Assembly (NCBI GenBank): GCA_904063045.1
Contig: CAJFCJ010000021.1
Location: 558,001 to 622,000 of the forward strand
Source: Dimorphilus gyrociliatus
Lineage: Eukaryota > Annelida > Polychaeta > Dinophilidae
Direction: 5' to 3'
DNA: 64,000 nt
Every line of letters begins with the position of its first letter. Within the stretch, counting starts at the first letter, position 1. The notes under the pieces are model-generated. The model searched no databases and was not told the DNA's origin. It worked only from the letters and a program-made list of their open reading frames with translations. A program made the position numbers and the translations under genes. Positions 1 through 10,982 of this stretch are shown piece after piece.

Positions 1-274
1 ATTTTAACCTCTAGCCAATATTCACGAACATTGTAGTGACGTTTCAATTCATCTCTGATGGCGTATAACGTTCATTTTAAGCTGCGATTATAAAGGTACC
101 ACGCGAAATATATCCAAACCTGTATGTATAATTGAAATTTCCTTCATGAAAATTGCGCAAAAAATCCCTAAATTCTCCTTTAGAGTGTTGCCTAGAATCA
201 TCTCCAGCATTCTGCCTATCTTGAGCATTCCAATCATCACTGAAAAAGACTCCTGGATCATCGAAACCTTCCAT
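1..274 (-). CDS. MCM5: MCM5, DNA replication licensing helicase subunit (5' end only)
   Basis: MCM5 is a subunit of the MCM2-7 hexamer that unwinds DNA at replication origins and forks in the nucleus. Only the N-terminus lies in the window: exon 1 is 120..274 and exon 2 starts at 54 and runs off the left edge (joined phase 2, intron 55..119 with GT..AG). The start MEGFDDPGVFFSDDW and the segment YRDELKRHYN(V)REYW after splicing match the conserved first 60 residues of animal MCM5. Reading through the intron gives a stop-limited tail, so the splice is needed. The upstream neighbour on the same strand is DNAAF9, whose stop codon is 316 bp away. An E2F-like motif precedes the ATG. The assignment is confident; the MCM ATPase core is outside the window. 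Confidence 0.93.
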
Positions 275-590
275 CTTAGCGTCGTTCAGTCAATTTGGCG
301 CGTAAAACGATCACGTGACTCGTAGCGAATGATAACTTTAGAATAGGCCCGCGGAAATTTAAAAATATGTTATAAAAACGGTCCTTCTTATTTTGTATAT
401 ATTTCAGAAAGATAGAATAACAAATTGACTATTATAATTTATTGCAAACAATCAGATGAATATAACAAGAAAATATACGAGATATTTCAACAATATTCAT
501 CACAGACTTACTTTCGGGGACGGAATTCGCTCAAAAAATTCAACTACAAAATATAAACAAAATAGTAACGTTCTAAAAGATCATTTTTCA
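275..590. other. intergenic: MCM5 promoter and DNAAF9 3' end
   Basis: This 316 bp gap separates two genes on the minus strand. It holds the E2F-like site next to MCM5. An AATAAA on the minus strand (438..443), about 150 nt past the DNAAF9 stop, is the likely poly(A) signal of DNAAF9. Nothing else was recognised. Confidence 0.5.
294..307. promoter_or_regulatory. E2F-like site upstream of MCM5
   Basis: TTTGGCGCGTAAAA (reverse strand TTTTACGCGCCAAA) lies 20-33 bp upstream of the MCM5 ATG. The core TTTGGCGCG matches the E2F/DP consensus TTTSSCGC. MCM genes are classical E2F targets in animals, so position and target agree. This is inferred from the motif only. Confidence 0.6.
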
Positions 591-3500
591 TTAGAATAAA
601 CCAACGTATTCGGTTTTCTCTTGTTTAAAATTAAATTCCTTTACTTTAAGGTTTACACTTTCTAAATATTCATCAATAAATCCGTCGATATCTGGCCGAT
701 AGTTGCTTCTTTCACCACTCATAGAAACGTATTGCGATCCGTTATAAAACCATCCATCGGGTAATGGTTCTTTTGATTTTTGGGATTGAATCTTTTCAAT
801 TTCAGTTGCGGATAGAGAATCTCTTTTCTTTAGATCCCTCAGAAGGGGTTTCTTAGACTTATTTGTCTTTTCCAACCATTCTTTCAAGAACTTTAACTGC
901 ACATCTCCAACTGTTAAGAATATTAGATATGAAGATCCTTTTCTATTCTGTTTGATGGAATTAAAATATCCTCCGGAAGGACAAACTTCAATTTCATTTA
1001 ATTCACCGGAAGCTAATAAATAAATAAGAGCGAAAATAAAATATCAACAATATATCTTATTCTGTTTTGGAAAAGTGAAAAAAAAAGATAATAATATCTT
1101 TTCTCACCAGAAAATCTAACAAAGCCGTAAATGTACACTATTTTCTGTAAATCGGATATCTTAGTTTGAGATAGAGCTGTTTGGGGACAATAATAAGGAA
1201 AAGGATTAAGACTAATGATTGTGGCAAAATATATAAGAAGATTCTGACCAATAAATCCATTATAGAATAATCTTTCGTCAAAACATCCTTTATTAGATAT
1301 ATTGACTAATTTCTCAGAAAATCCGAGTAGAGATGTTCGATAAGTTTGATAAAAACGGATAAAATGATCTATTTCTTCACCATTTCCCACAGTGAAAACA
1401 GTATCAACGAATTTGTTACCGCTAACAATACCTTCAGGTCCAGTCATAAAGACAGCGTTAGCATTCATTGCTCTTATCATCTTTTGTATTTCCAAGTTTT
1501 TATCTAATGCGTATGAAGATGGTGTTGTCCATATAATTGTTGTTGAAAGTCGAATATTATTTTGTAAATTCGGAGATAATTCCTTTGTTTCTTTATTTGG
1601 AAAAACCGTTGAAGCATTGACGCAAGTGGTAATCGATCCTAAAAATTGTTTAAATTATGTAAATTTACAAACAAAACAAAATAAACAGTAATAAATTAAT
1701 GCATTTTACCAATTTGAATATTTTCGTTCTTTAATTTATTAATAATCTGTAAGAGATTAGCGTTAATTGGAAGGGCTAGTATAGAATTTCCTTTTATGCT
1801 TGTATATTTTTGATAAATTTTATCGTAATTAGTTTGCTCTGGACACCAAAGTTGCTCATCAGCTATCAAAGCTACATCTCTGAAAAAAAAACATTTGTAA
1901 ATTAAATTTATCAGAAAACATAGAAGGGTAGGGAAATTATTTAAAATTCTTAGTATAGGATACACTAATATTATTATATTGAGTATATATTTATCTATAT
2001 ATATGTATACAGTGTAATGTATCCCATATTGGTGGCAGAATCATGACCGTTCTTAACCTGTCATTGATATTACTTCTGAGACAGTCAAAGAATTGCCTGG
2101 TAAATGACCCAAGAGTTGAACAGACGATGTGCGTCGTATGATCTAGATTTTGGACGGCTGTACGGTAACCCGCAGTTGCCCCAGAGTCGTTTTCGTCATT
2201 TTGTTTGATTTTAAAGTAGCAGTTTCTGTCATAATCTTTCATAAACCTAGTTTTTTTTATGAGAAAATTTAGAAATAATAAAAAAGTCATAAAAGTAAAC
2301 ATTAAAAGAACACTTAACCTATTAAAGTTGGTTGCATTTTGGGAAAATTTCTTCAAAGTTGTATTTTGCCATTGTTTAAGGAATTCTCGATTTCTTTCGC
2401 AATTTTCATATCTATAGGGGTTAAAAAGAGGTCTAATTGAGTTGTTAAATATGTAAATTTGTAGAATATACATTTCCCCAACGGCTTTTGGTAGTTCTGA
2501 TGCCACTTTCAATTCAACCTTGTCGTTTTCTTTCCACAATGGAAGAATTTTTGAAAAAAAATGACTTGATAAGATCCTAGAAGTTTGATCACTCCTTGAA
2601 TCTATCCAAAGAACTAGCATGCACTCGTTGTTTGACAAACAAAGTGGTATGTAATCCCATGCTAGCCGACGAAGTCGGAAGCAAATAACCAGGGGTTCCT
2701 CTATCGATTGCTGGGGGGAGGGGAAAGTTGATAGTTGTTTTTTTCAAAAGCAAAAAGAGAAAAAAAAGCGGCAATAAAAAGTTTTTTTTAGCTACTATTA
2801 TTACTTGAAAGAAATAAAAACACTATATTTCTGAGCTGTAATTTTACTAATTTCTAGTTAGTAGTTAATTATTTACCCGATCATAAATTATCTTTTGCCA
2901 AACAACATCATCCAAAAGTAAAACGGGAGCCAGATGACAGTGTTCGAATGATAAACCTCTTTCATAAAAAGCTACTTTAACTTCATTAAAGTAGGCCAGT
3001 GTACCCGGGACAAAGATGCTTGATGTTCCCTCAGCCAACCTCTTTCCAAATAGAGCGTGGCGGACGTCCTCAGCATCACCCTCGACCTAATAAAGTTCAA
3101 CAGGTTAGAGAACTGGTTATCGGACGAACGGGGCGGTGACCCTGGTGACCTCGATTACGGGTTAAACCGGGGACAAAGAAAGACGAAGCCGACACCCCTA
3201 CTTACATCTAAGTATACATCTGCTGCCATCCTAGGTAGGAGGGTCGACGTCAGTGGGTTGGAAATAAAAATGGAATCGCCATAGGTCAATGAGCCAATTA
3301 TTTCACCTTCTTCATTTTGTATGTCGTAGATGGCAACCATTAAAGAAAGTACATTAGACCTTTCTAATCGGCACCAAACTTCTGAATTTGATGCGCAATG
3401 TCGAATTAGCGGCCTTGACACGTGAAATTTGTCCAAGTATCTGGGAATTTCTTTCAAACAATGAGCCTTTAATTGAGAAGGATTCGATGCGAAATCTGAC

Positions 3501-6500
3501 GCTTGCTCCAAAATAGTTCTTACAGCACTCCTAAGTGATGTGTATATCCTTTGGAGTCGTCGAATAGTTTCGTCATTTTCAGATATCGTCCTCTCGGTCA
3601 AAGACTCTTTCTTTGTATTACCTGTAACAATATTTTTATTAGAAGAGAGCACATATTTTTCATATAAAAATGAAACACGACGAATGTGAATAAACTTTAG
3701 AAATAAAGAAACAAAGTACAAACTCTACATGTCTTGGAATACATAACCAATTAGGCCCATTCGGCAAAGTTTTGCAAACAAAAAAGCACAGACTAGCACA
3801 GTTGTTACCTAGAGGCTTAAAAATATCACTTTGTTTTGAAAATAAAAGATAAATATATATAGCGAAACTGGAATAAAGAAACTAAATGAAGTCCGTTTTC
3901 GTGTTTATTGTAATCTGTATAGTAAGCTCTTACGAATTCTATACAGTTGATGATATTAGGTATTGATATTGATTGACGCTTTTCAATATGTTTATAAGTT
4001 GTTATAATACTTCTCTTTTACATCTGATGTTTTTTCAGCGATGATAGACTTAAAGACTTTTTTAGGACATACGACAAAACCAAATTGCCTACTAATAATA
4101 CAACAAACGTTCGGTTAAGCATGAAAATACTGGATCTTGAAATTGATCAAGATAAATCCGTAAGAATTTTATTAAATCGAAACACAATTCTTAATTTACA
4201 GAATAATAATGATGAATTTCAAATAGGCAATATCCTTACTAATGTATTTGAGAGTCCGCTGGAAAGAGCCGAGATTAAAAACCCTAATTAAATCGTATCC
4301 TATTTACTTCCGTAACGAATCAATACCTAATCAAGATAAGAAGATTTATCATTTGTTATGGCATCCTGACTTTTTTATTGCCAACTCTTATGGGGATCAT
4401 CTCGTACCAAGTTTAAATGTTGAAGGGAATATATTTTTTTCTATGCAAGAAAATACCGAAGTTACTCTATCTGTCCCGTAAGTTTAACTAACAATTGAAT
4501 TCTAACAGAAAAAGCTTTGTTAAATTATCTTATTCTTTAATAGGATTTCCACAAAGATTCCTTGTCCCAAAACTGGATTATCTTATGGTTCTAATATAAT
4601 TTGTAACGTACGATTCACTAGCTGTAAGTAAGCTGCCCAAGAGATGGCGCAAACTTACAAAAAGAAAGAAAAACTTAATAATATTGCTCTTTTGTTTTGA
4701 TATTTTTTCCAGACAAGCATAATAAAGGTGATGTGAAATTTATACCAAGTGCAGAACAACCTATAAGTTTTAAGAAGGATTTAGAACTCACAAAAAATTT
4801 AAAATTGGAATCGTATCAAACTTCAGCTATATGTAGAAAATCGCAGTTTCCATGCACAGATTTAAAAATTTCATTTAAACCGTCGTGGATGAGATCTGAA
4901 TATCAACAAGCCTATACTATAGGAGTATTTACAGTTATAGCCTCTTGGATTGGATTTTGGTTAGAGAAGGATAGAGATAGAATACTTTTATCAACACTTT
5001 TAGTAACAAGTTTACAAATATACAAAGTTGGATTTACTTTATCATGCCACGGAAAAGTAAAAATCTTCCTAATAGAAATTTTACTTATCTATATTTATAC
5101 AATTAACTTATTTCTTTACTATTAATCAATTTTTTGTCTTTTTTCCCTTTTATTTAGATTGGAGAGAAGGCAATTGAATTATGGCTGTCAATTTGCATAA
5201 TTTTTATACTTTTAACAATTTTTCAATTCGCTATTGTTCGAATTTTAATTGAAAAAATTCCAAATACTATAAAATCTTTTAAAAGAAGCGACAAAGATTT
5301 GGTAACTAAATTTTAATAGTGATATTTTTTTGTTAAGTATTGGTAACATCTTTCTTAAACAGGCCTATTTTCCGCCTGCTTCGTCTTTGGAAAGAATAGC
5401 AGTAGCAATTGACACTTTTTGCGGTTTAATTCTATTCCCTTTAGGTTTTATAATAATTAATGTCATTGAGTGGCCGACAGTTAGGTCTATTTAGAGATGT
5501 GCAACTTATATTGTAGATTATAGAGAATGTTTGTACAGTATTAGTTAAATAGTAAACACTCACCATTTATTTTTAAACAACCATTTCTTGTGAAAAGAGT
5601 CCTTGCAAAGACGAAACCTGATTTTGGTTCAGTGGCGCAGCATATGATATGACCTGCTATATCTCCATTAATCCCAGTATTTTCTAAAGTGCAAGAAGAC
5701 TCCATCCAATGTTGACGACTAATTAAAGGTTTCAAAGTGGTCTTTGCCGTATTTGAACCGAATAAACAAAATGGTTTGAGTCGTTGTTCAAGCTTTGCTT
5801 TCGTTTCCGTTGGATATTTTCTCATATAATGATTATAATAAGATAGAAGAGGCTAAATTATATAGAGAATATACAGTATATTATTGTTATGATCTATCAT
5901 GTTTCAATTATAATACAAAGATGATTGAGCAACAACCTCGCATATTTCTGTTTCATTCAGATCCTTTGGTTTAGATAAATATCTTTTCAAGTTTTGAATA
6001 ACTTCTTCCCAATGACGCTCAAACAAAGCGAAATCCTATTTAATACGATAAATTAAGTTATAAATTTTTACATGAACGACATTATATTACATTAATAAGG
6101 AGTTTTTCAAGACCGTAACAATCCATCAATTCAATGAGATCAAGAGTTTGCGATGGTGTGATAAATTTGACCTATTTTTTCAATTTCAGAGAATATATAA
6201 TGTAAATCAAAATAATTGAATAACAAAGTTTGAGTATTTAATTAGTTACCTCGTGTTGGAGAGTAAAGAATCCACCACTATAAACATAGAAAAATTTACA
6301 CATTGTATTATAAAATTCTTGGAATTATGTTTAAACTTACGCATTAAAATCTTCTAGAGCGAAAGCTTGAATTAATGGCCATTTTTCTATGTCCATTTTT
6401 CCTATTTTACTGTTAGAGTTGGTTGTTAAAATGCCAACTCTTTTCGTTGGTTTTATCATTTTAATAAAACAACGAATTTTATAATCTTCACCAACTTCTT

Positions 6501-7208
6501 GATCATACTAGTTTGAATTTTTAAAGTTTATAAACTATTACTTGTTTTTATGTAAAATTACTTCAATACCTTATTATTATTAATACAATACAATTCTAAA
6601 TTGTCCCAATTTGCGAAGACATTTAAAAAGAAATTATAATTTAAAGGATTGCAATAGAAATGAACATTGTCCTTATTTATCAATAAAACTACATCTTCTA
6701 ATATTTCATCTTCAGTATTGTATCTATAAATACATTACATATTTATGCATTACATTGTATATGTACCATTTAAACGTTATATCACTTACTTTTCAGTATC
6801 TTTACCGATAGTTTCTAATATATCGAAAAATATATAGTTCAATAGTTTCATACTACCATCATGATGCCAGCTATCTACGCCTATTGAAAAGAATTGCTTT
6901 TGTTTACTTTTTAATCACATAATTTCAACATTCTGTTTAAACAATTTTCTTTTTATAATTATTTTTTAACCTCCTATTGCTAATATTCCATCAATAGATT
7001 CATCTTTCTCTATAAAATGTTGAACATTCCTTAGGCGAGTTAAACTGTATGAAGAAAATAATTTTGCTGTATTTAAAACGCAGTAAAACAGATTGAATTT
7101 TAAAGGATATAAATATTTATATTCTGCTTACTGTCCAATTGAAGTTAAGCAATCGCTTTTTATCAAAGATTTATAAGAAATCTGTTGCTTTCCTCTTTTC
7201 TTTGACAT
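591..7208 (-). CDS. DNAAF9: DNAAF9 (C20orf194/Shulin), axonemal dynein assembly factor
   Basis: DNAAF9/Shulin packages outer-arm dyneins in the cytoplasm and keeps them inactive for delivery to cilia. Seventeen exons join in phase (5' to 3'): 7208..7132, 7044..6971, 6880..6790, 6723..6570, 6507..6341, 6277..6250, 6171..6091, 6035..5937, 5852..5564, 3621..3206, 3086..2877, 2710..2472, 2411..2319, 2246..2011, 1877..1710, 1638..1108, 1012..591. They give 1,124 aa; the human protein is about 1,177. Segments recognised along its length include DNVHFYCNPLNY and IEKWPLIQAFALEDFNAGGFFT near the N-terminus, KPFCLFGSN in the middle, and MIRAMNANAVFMTGPEGIV and EPLPDGWFYNGSQYVSMSG near the C-terminus. 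The acceptor at 1877/1878 is the least certain junction. The 1,942 bp intron 3622..5563 contains a complete receptor gene on the other strand. All other introns are 50-185 bp. Confidence 0.9.
3087..3205 (-). other. GC-rich DNAAF9 intron
   Basis: This 119 bp intron has clean GTAAG..TTAG borders but is clearly richer in G+C than the surrounding introns. It holds two copies of GGTGACC separated by CT (plus strand, about 3134..3152). It stays open in a plus-strand frame, but that frame is antisense and matches nothing recognisable. Confidence 0.5.
3886..5494 (+). CDS. divergent Cys-loop ligand-gated ion channel (GlyR/GluCl/GABA-R-like), nested gene
   Basis: Seven exons: 3886..3959, 4039..4159, 4227..4477, 4544..4623, 4713..5056, 5158..5301, 5363..5494. 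They encode 381 aa, short for the family (420-500). The order is: signal peptide (MKSVFVFIVICIVSS); ligand-binding domain with LKDFFRTYDKTKLP, then LLMYLRVRWKEPRL and HLLWHPDFFIAN; the Cys-loop CPKTGLSYGSNIIC; and a second cysteine pair CRKSQFPC, as in glycine receptors and GluCl. TM1 is FTVIASWIGFWL, TM2 follows directly, TM3 is IELWLSICIIFILL, then a TM3-TM4 loop of only about 35-45 residues, and TM4 is near LILFPLGFIIINVIEW. The intron acceptor at 4226 was chosen because the alternative at 4201 leads to a stop and loses the conserved strand. Ligand and ion selectivity cannot be assigned. No AATAAA lies between the stop and the antisense DNAAF9 exon at 5564, so its 3' UTR may overlap that exon. 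Confidence 0.85.
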
Positions 7209-8342
7209 TCTTAAATTTGTTTACATCGCTACAGAATTAGGCCTATTCTTTTGAAAACTAGTTCTATTAGCCGCATAAATTTTACGACATTAATATGGTA
7301 TCCCATTCAAAAATTTAAACAAAATGTTATATAGGTTGAAAAAATACTGATAAGACAAAAACTTGATAATATTAAGATTACAAGCTGCTTTGTTTTAAAA
7401 ATAAATGGAAATATATCTACCTTTTTAGATAAGCTTATACTTTAAGTAAAGCAAAATCTTTACTTTTCTTTTAACATTTTGGGCAACGAAACGATTTTGA
7501 TTTTTGAAATTCTTTTAAATCGATAAAAAGTTAACTGAAACCTAATCGTCTTTTTAAGGCTACTTTTGGATAGTAATCCTAGATAACGGACACATCCTTA
7601 CTATTAATATTAGAATACTGAAGTTGAGTTGGGGAAGAGCTTTCTCTAAAACTTCTATTAGTTTCGTGCCAAGAGAAGAAGAGAAAAATTTAAGGATAAA
7701 GGAGAGTAATTTTGTTTAGAACCTTATAATTTTGGAATAAATCAAGAGAGAAATAACTGAGATTCGTTTGAAAATGAAACCTCGAAAGAGTATACTTACT
7801 TATATTGTATGCTAAACCTAGGTCTAAATCTCTAAGTCTACATTCTTTGCCTTAAAAAACTTATTAATTAGTATTTTTGCATCTATGAAATTATAAACTA
7901 TATTTTATTGTTTTTTATTACTTAAGCATGCTTATTCTTAGTTAAGCACAACATAACAAATAGTTCTTACTTAGAGTTAATATTTTTACGACACTTTAGA
8001 CTGGTTTGTGTCGTTAAAATAAAACATAAGAAGTAAGCTTCAATCAGTCGTAGTGAGTTTAGAATGAGAATTTATTACTTGTATTTACATAAATTGCAAT
8101 TTATCTTTTTGCAAATTTACCTATTTTTTAATTAAATCGCTAAATACAGGCACTATTTTTAAAATTCCTCAACAGTAATCAATAATTTTAAGACATTCAT
8201 GAACGATAATTTGTTAAATTGCAATTTTTAGACCATGTGGTTTTTTAGTGAGGCCTATTTTTTTGTAACTCAAAAATTCTAATTTATTCATTAATTGTCA
8301 GGATGCTCTTCGCGCAATAAATCAGTTTTACGTCGGCAAAAT
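7209..8342. other. intergenic: divergent DNAAF9 / CTP synthase promoter region
   Basis: This 1.1 kb lies between two start codons facing away from each other. It is AT-rich with no open frame of note. A pyrimidine-poor sequence ending in AG at 8301/8302, just before the CTP synthase start, could be an acceptor for a 5'-UTR intron or a spliced leader. No core promoter element was certain. Confidence 0.4.
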
Positions 8343-10175
8343 ATGAAGTATGTTCTTGTAACGGGAGGTGTCATTAGTGGCATAGGGAAGGGTGTAATTT
8401 CTTCTTCAATTGGAACTCTACTAAAAACTCATGGAGTTAAAGTTACTTCAATAAAAATAGACCCTTACATAAATATTGATGCTGGAACATTCTCTCCCTA
8501 TGAACACGGAGAAGTATTCGTTTTGGACGACGGAGGAGAAGTTGATCTTGATCTTGGAAATTACGAGAGATTCTTAGACATAACACTACATAGAGACAAT
8601 AATATAACAACAGGCAAAATTTATGAGTATGTAATTAAAAAGGAAAGAAAAGGGGATTACCTTGGAAAAACTGTTCAAGTAGTACCACACGTGACAGATG
8701 CAATCCAAGAATGGATAGAGCGTGTTGCAAAAATTCCTGTCGATGTTAATGACCCTTCTGAACCTCAAGCTTGCCTTATCGAATTAGGTGGAACTATAGG
8801 CGATATAGAGGGTATGCCTTTTATTGAAGCTCTTAGACAATTTCAAAGGCGAGTTGGCAAAGAAAATTTCTGTGTAGTTCATGTCAGTTTAGTACCAGAA
8901 CCAAAAGCGACGGGGGAACAAAAAACGAAACCCACACAAACAAGTGTAAGACAACTGAGAAGTTTGGGTCTTACTCCTGATTTAATAATTGCTAGGTGCG
9001 GAGGACCTATAAATGATTCTACAAAATGTAAAATATCATCATTCTGTGATATAGAAGATGATTGTGTCATTGGTTTACCCGACGTGTCATCAGTGTACAA
9101 AGTTCCTCCGTTGATGGAAGACTCAAATCTTGTTGAATATTTTGCGAAAAGATTGAATTTACCTTTAAAGCGTAACAGACGTGCCTTGTTACGCTGGCGA
9201 GGACTTGGTAGTAATCAGGAAAGAGCATTGGAAGAAGTATGTATAGCTCTTGTGGGAAAATATACCAAATTAGAAGATTCCTATGCAAGTGTGATAAAAT
9301 CTTTGAGGCATTCTGCCATGAAAATCAATAGAAAACTCAAAATTCAGTATATATTTATTTATTTATTTATCCTTTAATAAGAATGTTTTTTAGTTATATA
9401 GAGGCTGACAAGTTAGAGAGCCAAGAAAATGATCCTGTTAAATATCACGAAGCTTGGCAACAGTTATGTAGATCGGACGGAGTATTAGTTCCTGGTGGAT
9501 TTGGTATGAGAGGTTTAGAAGGTAAAATATTAGCCGCAAACTGGGCAAGAACGAATTCAAAACCATACCTAGGAGTTTGCCTCGGTTTGCAATGCGCTGT
9601 TATAGAATTTGCTCGCAATGTTTTAAAATGGGATGATGCAAATACAACAGAGGTAAATCCAAACACAAATCATCCAGTTGTTATTGAAATGCCAGAACAC
9701 AATACTGGAATGGTGAGTATATCTACTAGTTAAATGAAAATAACGTTCCTCCTACCACTTACAATAATAATAATCAGTTTGCGTATATTTATTCATTTAG
9801 CTTGGTGGAACAATGAGACTTGGTAAAAGACGTACAAATTTTACAACTAACAAATCAATTGTCAGGAAACTATATCATGACAAAGAATACGTTGAGGAAA
9901 GACATAGGCATAGATATGAAGTTAATCCGGAAGTTGTTCAAGATTTAGAAAATAGTGGCTTGAAATTCATTGGCAGATCTACTGATGGAGAAAGAATGGA
10001 AATTTTAGAATTGGAAAATCATCCTTTTTACATTGCTGTCCAATATCATCCTGAATATATATCTCGTCCTCTCAATCCTTCACCACCGTATTTAGGCCTA
10101 CTTCTTGCTTCATCTGGAAAGTTAGATAGCTATTTAAATTCTGACTGGGAGCCTTCTCCAAGGTCTGGCTGTTAA
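8343..10175 (+). CDS. CTPS1: CTP synthase
   Basis: The enzyme makes CTP from UTP, ATP and glutamine, the last step of de novo cytidine nucleotide synthesis in the cytosol. Three exons (8343..9346, 9394..9712, 9801..10175) join in phase to give 565 aa; human CTPS1 is 591. The N-terminal amidoligase domain has the P-loop-like [17 protein letters not shown], the [13 protein letters not shown] segment and [20 protein letters not shown]. The C-terminal glutaminase domain has the nucleophile elbow GVCLGLQ (Cys) and the His-Glu pair in VQYHPEY. The first ATG at 8343 gives MKYVLVTGG, the normal start; an in-frame extension upstream lacks ATG. The C-terminal phospho-regulatory tail is shorter than in vertebrates. 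All key residues are present, so it should be active. Confidence 0.97.
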
Positions 10176-10548
10176 TCTTCTTTTATATGTTTTACATAAT
10201 TATTCATATTAAAACCTCTGTGCTTGTTATCTACAGATGCACTGACTCCAGTGACCTCTCCGATGAGTAACAACTCTTGATTAACTCTTCGAAATGTTAA
10301 AGTATATGCGCTGAAACGAATGGCATATTTTTTTTTGAGTATCATATTATTTTCCTTTATATTTCTTTCATATCGAGATCTGTTCTATTTACAAGATGAT
10401 GACAATATATGTTTATTAAAGCTTCTGTCTTTTTTTTAAGTGTATATTAACAATTCTGCAGTTGATCCATGCTTTTATTTTCTTTTTCACTACTAAATGA
10501 AATGTCTAATATTTAATTTGTTTTTGTTCTATGTATCGGGTGGAATAG

Positions 10549-10554
10549 AATAAA
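10549..10554 (+). terminator. candidate poly(A) signal of CTP synthase
   Basis: AATAAA lies 374 nt after the CTP synthase stop codon, in AT-rich sequence with no earlier AATAAA noticed on this strand. Assignment rests on motif and position only. Confidence 0.4.
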
Positions 10555-10650
10555 TTTAAATTAACACAAAAGCTGGATATCAAGACTAATCAAGTAATAA
10601 ATTAGTTTTAGTAAAATAATGAATTATTCATAGATTTTTGATAATTCAAC

Positions 10651-10662
10651 TTTGGCGCGAAA
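10651..10662. promoter_or_regulatory. E2F-type site TTTGGCGCGAAA
   Basis: The 12-mer TTTGGCGCGAAA is the textbook E2F/DP binding consensus and lies 321 bp upstream of the first HTATIP2-like start codon. Its role is inferred from the motif alone. GGCGCG is rare in this AT-rich sequence, so chance is less likely but not excluded. Confidence 0.45.
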
Positions 10663-10982
10663 ATACAGGTTATTTTCGTAAATGTTATTTGACATTTATA
10701 TCTTTCTAATTAAGAAAAAATTTAACAATTATTCGTTGAAAGGTATAAAGATTAAAATAAAGATTTATGAATTTGAGAGTAAACTTGATGAATTTAAATA
10801 TATTCCTACGAAAATAACATTTATTAATACTTTAGCGTTCAGCTATTTTTTGAGATCTTACCAGTGATCTCGTTTGAAAACTATTGGTTGGAAACTTTTC
10901 ATTTGCAATTAAACCCGGAAATTTCACAAAACGACGCAGAATTATATAACAATTTACTCTAATCAATTGTGTAAGACAAATA

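Larger units (their letters stand above)
10176..10982. other. intergenic: CTP synthase 3' end and HTATIP2-like copy 1 promoter
   Basis: This holds the candidate poly(A) signal at 10549 and a perfect E2F-type palindrome-like site at 10651. The short plus-strand open frame at 10682..10867 is Lys/Ile/Tyr-rich low-complexity sequence and is not considered a gene. Confidence 0.4.

Noticed and set aside
3057-3284. Plus-strand open frame of 75 codons
   Set aside because: It lies antisense over a DNAAF9 intron and parts of two exons, and arises from a GC-rich intron. It has no domain.
4085-4291. Unspliced reading through 4160-4291 of the receptor gene
   Set aside because: It runs to a stop and loses the conserved YLRVRWKEPRL strand. 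Splicing 4160..4226 restores it.
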